A stretch of DNA of 64,000 bases from assembly GCF_042186555.1 (NCBI RefSeq), contig NC_133326.1:98824144-98888143 (forward strand). The letters are read 5' to 3'. The position numbers were made by a program, and so were the translations under genes. Shown here piece by piece: positions 56,640 through 64,000 of the stretch (position 1 is its first letter; every line of letters starts with the position of its first letter). This stretch comes from Aquarana catesbeiana. Its lineage: Eukaryota; Chordata; Amphibia; Anura; Ranidae. The notes under the pieces are model-generated. The model worked only from the letters and a program-made list of their open reading frames with translations, was not told the origin of the DNA and did not search any database.

Positions 56640-56900
56640 CTACAGGTAAGCTTATATAAAGCCTTACCTGTAGGTGCCTTTGAAATCACTTGAATTTGCT
56701 TTGTTTAGTAGATATGGTCATTGGCTGCAGCGGATGATGTCACTGGTGCATGCACAGTTCTCACTCCATTCAGGGAACACTGAGTATGGTATGAATGCAG
56801 GGAGGGCCGTGCTCGACTGTGGCTCCCGTGCTCATGCGATGTGATGTCATTGTGTCATCATGTGAAAAGCTTTGGGTATTCAAACTGAGTAGGAATTTGC
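56640..56900 (+). repeat. Dispersed repeat J, piece 1 (CTACAGGTAAG hairpin)
   Basis: Exact 11-bp inverse CTACAGGTAAG (56640-56650) / CTTACCTGTAG (56663-56673), followed by a GCATGCACAG-containing body. Confidence 0.5.
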
Positions 56901-56965
56901 TTTTTACATTATCAGATGATTGAAGTGAATACTCACATCTGAGTAAAGATTCTGAGTAGTCTCAT

Positions 56966-57444
56966 TGTCAGGACCTGGTTTACCTGCTGGTGGCACTATG
57001 ATTCCTAGAACTGAAGGGCGCAGTTCCGGTGGCCACCAACGGACATCTCTTAGCAGCCAGCAGATCCCAGTAATTAGGGCCCACCTGATGCTGACTGCTG
57101 GAAGGGTATATAAACCCTCCCTTGATTTGTATCTTTGCTTGAGTGTTTTGCTGTTAGCTAGGAACCTTCTTGCTGATTTTTTACTGATCCTGATTTCTGC
57201 CTTGAGCCTGTACCCTGCTAGCTCTCATCTGCTCTCCTTGTTCCTGGTCTCAGCCTAGCAACCCCTTTCTGACTGTTTCTTGCACTTCCAGTTTTACCCT
57301 GTGTGTTTGCTCTTCCTTTTTTTTTGTATATACTGTATGATAGTTTCTTGTCACTTGGTTACTGTTCAATTATATTTTCATGCTTGCCTTGTATACTGTT
57401 TGCTGTTGTTGGATGGGGTTTTCTTTCACTGTTAATAAATCTCA
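56966..57444 (+). mobile_element. LTR-like element with TATA box and poly(A) signal
   Basis: Starts TGTCAGGACCTGGTTTACCT, homologous to the minus-strand LTR at 21334-21792. TATATAAA at 57107-57114 and AATAAA at 57434-57439 are spaced as in an LTR. No coding region follows, so probably a solo or truncated LTR. The right boundary and target duplication are not resolved. Confidence 0.6.
57107..57114 (+). promoter_or_regulatory. TATA box of LTR-like element
   Basis: TATATAAA inside GGGTATATAAACCC, about 140 bp from the element start. Predicted only from sequence and context. Confidence 0.5.
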
Positions 57445-57477
57445 CTTAAAGTGGGAGGAAATTCCCATGCATGAATT

Positions 57478-57700
57478 TTACCTAAAGGTAAGCCTATAAT
57501 AAAACTTACCTATAAATACAGTAAATATCTCCTAAACGTGCACCGGCATTTAATGGCATACCCATCCTGTGCCATAAACGGTGGCTACCGCGTGTAACCG
57601 GAAGGAAGACCGGGTGAAGATGGAAGCGCCTTCAAAGGTGACAGGGCACTGCTGGTGAGCTCCATTCCAAGGTACGTTTCATTATGTGCCAGTTGTCACC
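57478..57700 (+). repeat. Dispersed repeat J, piece 2
   Basis: gtaaatatctcctaaacgtg at 57521-57540 is identical to 17099-17118. Preceded by an imperfect CCTAAAGGTAAG / CTTACCTATA hairpin like piece 1. Confidence 0.6.
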
Positions 57701-57724
57701 AGAACAAGAGCAACAGTGACAACT

Positions 57725-57890
57725 TTCTAAGAAAGAAATCTCCCTAATTTTATAGAGATTTCCTGTTGCATTGTCAGGGCAGGAAGTAAAGGGAAATTAC
57801 CGCAATTGGACACAAAGAGCAAACTATAAACTGTCAAGGGTTTTAACTCCTCTTTACTCTATCCAAAACTAAGAAAAAACGTTTGGGCTA
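57725..57890 (+). repeat. TCTATCCAAAACTAA dispersed repeat, copy 5
   Basis: Contains GGGCAGGAAGTAAAGGGAAA and ends TTTACTCTATCCAAAACTAA then GTTTGGGCT. Confidence 0.65.
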
Positions 57891-58027
57891 TGCATAAACA
57901 AATCTATACATTTAATCAGCCTTTTTCAGAAGCAAGACATCTGGAAATTTATTTTGGATTAACACAGTTTGTATCAACTGCCCAAGTCATCACTTGTTTT
58001 TAATAAGGCTATGGGTAAAGAAGAGAA

Positions 58028-58051
58028 AAAAATATATACATATTACATATA

Positions 58052-58136
<85 letters not shown>

Positions 58137-58138
58137 TT
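58028..58138. repeat. Microsatellite (TA)n followed by poly(T)
   Basis: Interrupted then pure TA to about 58119, then a run of about 19 T. Confidence 0.98.
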
Positions 58139-60246
58139 GTTTGTTTTTTGTTTTTTTGACACACATACATTATTTGCATGCCCTTATAGTATTGGTATTG
58201 TTGTTTGCCCTAAAAAAAAACAAAAAAAAAACTGCCTGTTTTACATTTTTTTTATGCAATAAGAGCACATAACTTTGAGAAGATTGATGCTGCATCGCTT
58301 ACTTGTCCTGTATCTGCAACACTAGAAGGATTAAGATAAACAGTGTCGCTGTTCTCTTCCCAAGGGCGATCCGTCAGTATATTCCCTGGAAATAACCTCT
58401 TATCTACAAGGACAGCAGGAACATATGTTTTAAAAAATAGCAATGCATTAACTGAATCCAAACTGCACTGTATGTGAATTTTACCTTGCCAGAACATTTA
58501 GTTCAATGGCCCAGAAGAGCATTGAAAAAACTTCTTAAAGGTACACACCAAGCATAAATTAGAATACATATAAATAAAATGATGAGATGCTGCCTACTTG
58601 TTGATTGTGCCAATTTTCATTTTGGCATTAAACTTCTAAACCTGGCTGCATCAAAGCTAAACTCAGATAGTTACCATTCTGTTTGTCTTTTAATTAGCCT
58701 GAGCTAGAGCAAACGCAGTCAACGTTTTCCTAGATATTGCACCACCCTTTTCTGGAGCCTCTCACAACCTTTTACACTTGGAACATTGGGGATCATGTGA
58801 GAAGAGGCTGCAGTCTATTCAACACCACAATGAGAAGCAGAGATGAGGTAAACAATCAACAATCATTTCAGTGCCAATTTGCTGGTGCATTTTCTGAGAA
58901 GTCTTCTATAAATCCCCTTCAATGGTTTTGTGTCTCACCTACATTTCTTAAAATTTCTGAATAGGCAACACAACAGTAATAAGGTTGTCCATGATAAATT
59001 ATTTCCTTTTCAAAGAAAGGCTGATGCAGAATGGGCTCATCCTTCCTTTGGACGCAGGGTGTTCTGAAAGCGGGGAAAATTCCTCTCTAGGACAAGTTAA
59101 ATGGGCTCCTTTTTTCACTACCACGGGTAGCTCTTGTGGGACCTTCAGGACATCTATGGGAATATACCCAAACCCAGGCTGAGAGGCACCTTGTTCATGA
59201 ATATGTTTCGCTCAGTGTGCATTGCTGCAATCTAAACTTTCTTTTGGTTTTACTAGTATTCTGCATCCTTTTTCTTAGGACTGGGCAGTAAAAGAAAAGG
59301 TGAGACAGAAAGGTAAAACCTTACGACATAAAGGTAAAAAGAGCGACATTGTGCAGAAGGAAATGCAGGCAGTCGGTACATGAGTGTGTACAAAAGTCAT
59401 AGTGTGACAAACAACAAGCAAGGACTCCAGTGTACAATCAAAAGGATTTCCACCATTACAGCAGATCTTACAAGGTGAGTGAAATAAGAAAAAACGACAA
59501 GTAAGGTGTCAAATGCACAAAGAAAAGAATAGAAAGAGTTAACAAAGTGGCAAGTCAATAGACAGCCACAAGCCGTGACTCCAGGAGAATTTATAAAGCA
59601 GGTCACATTAACAGAGTTGCAATTTAGGACTTCAGTGCACAAAAATAAAAAAGACGGACACTCTGGTCTGCATGAACAGACCTATAATGGTGGTGTGACA
59701 AACCAGTGGACCAAAGAGGGCAAAAAGGTTTTAGTAAAAGTATGCAGCAATTGATCTGCCAGGTCAATAATGGACCATAAAAGGCAAATGTTATTGTAAA
59801 AGTATGCTGTTCTGCAACTGACCTGTAAAAAATGTGTAGCTGTTAAGCATGTGAAAATGTAGTAACACTGTCTTGAAACACACTCTTAAACACACATTGG
59901 AACGCAAAGGGTTTAGTACTGCCTAACAATTACAGAAAGTAAAAATGGCAACATTCTGTGCAAATACATATGAACAGGAACAGCAGTTCATGGTCACTGT
60001 GATACACTAATGTGCTATTTAAAGAAATTAAGAACATTGTTATTCGAATTTAGCAACATAAAAGTGTTATTTTCGTGTACAGGACCAACTGGACAATATT
60101 GTCCAGATGCTTGCGGCCAGAAGTATAGCTTCAGGTATGGTACTGTGGTCTTCAGTGCAGTGTAGACCCACAACTGACACTAGTGGCTTCCGAAGGAGAG
60201 ATCCATCAGTGCTAAAGATGTCAGGCTGCTTTTTTCAGTTACGCCA
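58139..60246. other. Unannotated sequence
   Basis: About 2.1 kb with no recognised repeat, exon or motif. Candidate single-copy DNA. Confidence 0.45.
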
Positions 60247-60767
60247 TTAAAGTGTTACTAAACCCAGTAATATGAAAATTATTAATTTGCCCCCCACACA
60301 GTGCCCACAGCCTCTAAATCTTCTTTTTACATTAAAATATTGCCACTATATACCTTTTTGGCTGATCTGTATACCACGGTCAGTGATAAACTACACAGTT
60401 TCTCCAGTGCTGAGAGTTCAGGTAGGAGGAGATTTCCACTTCGGCCTGTATGCAAGCCCACATGTGTGATGCCAATATCATGTTACCTGGTTGGCTCTGA
60501 GAACAAGTAAATGTTCTCTCTAGCATAAAAGACACAACTGAGCATGTGCAGGTTGGCTACCCTGCCTGTGTTAGCTGGCTTTCCCCAGATAGACAGTGCA
60601 GGAGGGGGAGGATCTGTGCATACAGGATAAAACAGCCTTTTTACACAATGCAGAGGATTAACCCCTGAAGTTCCACAGTGAGTATAACAAGCATGCTATG
60701 CTGCATATAAAGACATAACAGATGCTGCATAACAGATTTTACTGTTGTGAGTTTAGTAACACTTTAA
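60247..60767. mobile_element. MITE with TTAAAGTGTTACTAAAC ends (521 bp)
   Basis: Left TTAAAGTGTTACTAAACCCA and right GAGTTTAGTAACACTTTAA are inverses over 17 bp. The ends can be read with TA target sites. Non-coding. Confidence 0.85.
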
Positions 60768-60802
60768 CATCTGGGGCACATTTAACCAGAAAAGGTATAA
60801 TA

Positions 60803-61715
60803 CCAGTGTATTCACAATAAACAAATAATAGTGCAGCACAATTAATCAAAAGCGTAAAAGTCCAAAAAATAATATAGTCCATGTATAGTAGTGCATATAG
60901 ATCACCAGACTGAGACTTGTGAGAAATTATTCTATCTATAGCAATGAAGTGCCATGCATGATCCCACAAAGTGTGAAAACAGAGTGCTCACCTCCACGTT
61001 TGGCCTCACGAAAACGTTATTGAGGTCAAACACACTTTTTATCAATCTATTGTGCAGGAATGTGCAAAATACAAAGGGAAACCTATAGTGCTCACCACAT
61101 GGAGCTCTCAATATGGCCGCATGTTGACGTCACAAGGCGTGACTCCGCCCCCTATACATGTTACATTATATCATTGGACTTCCACAGTAGGTGAGTAAGT
61201 AGTCCAATCAAAGGGCATAATGCATATAGAGGCAGAGCCACACCTTGTGACATCCAGTGGCCATTTTGAAAGCCCCATGTAGTGATATTTGAGTTTCATA
61301 TCTAACGCTGTTTCTGCTCTTTTGTACATTTGGTATTGTAAGTTTTTTTTTATCCTGGTTTTAGATAGAAAAAACACTTTTTATATGGAGAGCACTACAG
61401 GTTTCCCTTTGTATTTTGTATATTCCTGCACATCTATTTTAATGTTATATGAAGTGTAAAAAGCTCAATAAGTGCTTGATGTTTGGAAGAACCTAGAGTA
61501 AATGAATAAAGATAGCTGATTCCACCATCAGATCTGTGTTTGTGGCCAGTGGATTGATATAAAGCGTGTTTGACCTTGACACCGCTTTGGTGAGGGACTT
61601 CATTGCTAGAGATGGAATAATTTCTCCTGAGTGTCACTCAGGTGATCAATATGCCCTATTATTTATGGACTATAGTATGTTGTGGACTGCACTATTTGTT
61701 TTTGTGAATACAGTG
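60803..61715. mobile_element. Large fold-back element H4 (913 bp)
   Basis: Nested mirrored blocks: outer CAGTGTATTCACAATAAACA (60803) with TTTTTGTGAATACAGTG (61699-61715); GAGAAATTATTCTATCTATA (about 60931) with its inverse at about 61585-61625; inner TGTGCAGGAATGTGCAAAAT (61051) with ATTCCTGCACA (about 61422-61432). The centre carries TGACGTCACAAGGCGTGAC (about 61126-61144) and its degenerate inverse. Non-coding. Confidence 0.85.
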
Positions 61716-62707
61716 TTTTAGGTAGCAACTATTATATTTTCACTCATGTTACACTATATTGAAGACATAAACACTGATTGTGCTAGTTGTCTATTTGCAC
61801 ATTTAATTCCAGCGTAGTTTTGCCCATCACATGTTGCTTCCATGTCACGTCTACAGTTGTTGGTCACTACTGGTCTTAACAGTTAAAAAAAAAATCAGAA
61901 ATTAAAAATAAAATAAAAATCAATGTCAAACAATGACAACAATCTACCACTATATAAATTAGTCTCAAAATATTCCTATGTTTTTATTATTGTATTTTAA
62001 TTAAAATAGTTTGTGTATGGTATGTACTAAATAGTAAACTACAATGAAGCATTAACATTTTATTGTAATGTAACTCAGGGGACACAGCTTGAATGTCTAA
62101 ATTCCTCCCTGACTTTCATCTTCCTACTCCCTGCTGACATTTAGCTAAATCCCTATAACTGTTGGTATCCCCATCTTTGAAATGGCTCTGGATGTAAACC
62201 AGGAGAAATATAGGCCAACGTGTTCTCAGGCTCAATCATTGCCTTGCTTCTGAGGACACATCAGCCTTGACAACAAACACTTGTGCATTACAGGGAGGAA
62301 GACACTGCACAGAATGATGTGACTAGAGGCGAAAGTATTGCATATTAAATCTAGTTAGGCTGTATTTCATATAATTCACATTAAAATTATTTGAGTGGAG
62401 TTGATGATGCAAGCACAAAGTATTTTCAGTAATCCCTTTTAACAAATTGAGTTCCAGGTACTGTTTAAAAAAAAAGTGCTTGGATTATAGCTTTGTCTCC
62501 AACCCGCCATGCAGAAAAAACTCCCATAAAAAATAGAATTAAAAAATAATTATTAAATACATCAATTAAATATATTCTTTTCCAGGGACCCAGCAATTTT
62601 AGTTGTATGCTCTGGATGACATTATTATTCACTGAGTACGTTTTTAATGCTCATGTACACAAGCACATGGCCAGCTGGGATTTTATCCATCAAAACCTGT
62701 GAAAATG
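61716..62707. other. Unannotated AT-rich sequence
   Basis: Nothing recognised. Confidence 0.4.
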
Positions 62708-62812
62708 GTGGTAATTTACTAAAACTGGAGCAGCCGTGCATAGTAACCAATCAGCTTCTATCTTCAGCTTGTTCAGTTAAGCTTTCAAAGTGAAAACTAG
62801 AAACTTTTTGTT
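62708..62812 (+). mobile_element. MITE fragment (GTAATTTACTAAAACTGGAG)
   Basis: Related to the element at 51637 (AACCAATCAGCTTC, AGCTTGTTCA) but lacks the right TIR; the LINE begins shortly after. Confidence 0.6.
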
Positions 62813-62819
62813 AAAGAAC

Positions 62820-64000
62820 CCTGATTTCTTTTTATGAGGAGGTAAGTAAAACATTGGACAGAGAGGTGGCTGTGGACGTGGTATACCTGGATTTTGCAAA
62901 AGCATATGACACAGTTCCCCACACATGGCTAACGTGTAAGGTAAAGTCTACAGGCTTGGAAAGATCAATTTGTAAATTAATACAAAACTGGCTAAAAGAC
63001 AGAATTCAGAGAGCAGTGGTAAATGATTCTTACTCTGATTGGTCTAAGGTTGTCAGTGGTGTACCCCAAGGTTCAGTGTTGGGACCCTTACTTTTTATTA
63101 CCTTTATAAATTATATTTGGTCTAGGATTAAAAGTAACATTTCTGTCTTTGCAGATGACACTAAGCTATGCAGTGGAATAACGTCCTTACAGGATGTCTC
63201 CAATTTACAAGCCAACCTCAATGCACTGTCTAATTGGGCAACTAAGTGGCAAATGAGGTTTAATGTTGATAAATGTAAAGTTATGCACTTGGGGGCTAAG
63301 AATATGCATGCATCATACATACTAGTGGGAGTACAACTGGGGGAATCAGTGGTGGAGAAGGATCTAGGGGTTTTGGTAGATCATAAGCTCAATAATAGCA
63401 TGCAATGCCAAGCTGCGGTTTCCAAAGCGAGTAAAGTCCTTTCTTGTATTAAGAGAGGTATGGATTCCAGAGAGAGAGAGATATATAATGTTGTACAAAT
63501 CATTAGTAAGACTTCATCTGGAATATGCAGTTCAGTTTTGGGCACCAGTTCTCAAAAAGGATATAAGGGAACTGAAGAAAGTGCAGAGAAGGGCAACCAA
63601 ACTGATAAGAGGCATGGAGGAGCTCAGCTATGAGGAAAGATTAGAGGAATTGAATCTATTCCCTCTTGAGAAGAGGAGATTAAGGGGGGATATGATCAAC
63701 ATGTACAAATACATTAGTGGTCCATATAGTGAACTTGGTGTTGAGTTATTCACTTTAAGGTCATCACAAAGTTTAAGGGGGCACTCTTTAAATCTAGAGG
63801 AAAAAAGATTTCATCTCCAAATACGGAAAGGTTTCTTCACAGTAAGAGCTGTGAAAATGTAGCATAGACTCCCTCCAGAGACGGTTCTGCCAAGCTCAGT
63901 AGATTGCTTTAAAAAAGGCCTTTATAGGTAAAGATTTTTTTTCCCCTGCTGTAGCAAATTGGAGCATGCTTTGCTGGGGTTTTTCGCCTTCCTCTGGATC
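62820..64000 (+). mobile_element. CR1-like LINE, 5'-truncated, runs off the window
   Basis: Starts inside the RT domain (YEEVSKTLDR) and reaches the 3' UTR motif TTCGCCTTCCTCTGGATC at the window end, as in the 3' fragment at 31476. Same clade as the minus-strand LINE at 38.3-40.9 kb but a different subfamily. Confidence 0.9.
62840..63935 (+). pseudogene. LINE reverse transcriptase C-terminal half
   Basis: The first open frame (62854-63633) has VVYLDFAKAYDTVPH (residues 9-23) with a catalytic Asp, SGVPQGSVLGPLLF, and ISVFADDTKLC with an intact FADD box, then WQMRFNVDKCKVMHLG and VVEKDLGVLVD. Near 63475, in an AGAGAGAGAGAT run, the reading frame shifts; the second frame (63488-63862) continues with VQFWAPVLKKDIREL, VQRRATKLIRGMEELSYEER and RGHSLNLEEKRFHL. 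A stop at 63860-63862 lies where RLPPET follows. RT fingers and the endonuclease are missing, so it is inactive. This is the better preserved of the two LINE copies. Confidence 0.9.

Overview
The window looks like non-coding, repeat-rich nuclear DNA from an amphibian, most likely a true frog (Ranidae or a close relative). This rests on AT-rich sequence with islands of GC-rich dispersed repeats, vertebrate-type TE clades (CR1-like and L1 LINEs, Penelope-like elements, Tc1/mariner, hAT, Harbinger-like MITEs), and several repeat families whose termini I associate from memory with ranid genomic sequence (for example TGCCCCGTACACACGG and GCCGGTTCACAC). The species call is inference. I found no intact cellular protein-coding gene, tRNA, rRNA or CRISPR array; long open frames are either transposon remnants or chance frames.

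Layout. 0-5 kb: Penelope-like RT remnant (minus), Harbinger-like MITE, near full-length dead Tc1 element. 5-13 kb: palindromic-ended TTAACCACTT repeats, a CGACTT-rich MITE, a probable solo LTR with 5-bp target duplication, a deleted Tc1. 13-23 kb: dense MITE district (hAT element with perfect 8-bp duplication, fold-back element, CGACTT-rich MITE, second LTR). 23.8-27 kb: a 5'-truncated L1 with 15-bp target duplication directly abutting a Penelope-like GIY-YIG endonuclease remnant, then a Tc1 fragment and a second L1 tail with 13-bp duplication. 27.6-31 kb: a long minisatellite-bearing repeat, a Tc1 transposase folded back on itself as an inverted duplication, and a second Harbinger-like MITE. 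31-38 kb: mostly unannotated, with hAT MITEs, a probable LTR and a third Harbinger-like copy. 38.3-41.5 kb: a long dead CR1-like LINE (minus) abutting a third Penelope-like remnant. 41.5-62.7 kb: MITEs, three further fold-back elements, a pogo-type MITE, a near-perfect 44-bp hairpin, (TA)n microsatellites and long unannotated stretches. 62.8-64 kb: a second CR1-like LINE (plus) running off the window.

Nothing here forms an operon or pathway. The most informative content is transposon archaeology: nested insertions with readable target-site duplications, related MITE families that share only their termini, and several large inverted repeats that could be transcribed into hairpin RNA. Boundaries are exact where a target-site duplication is quoted and approximate elsewhere.
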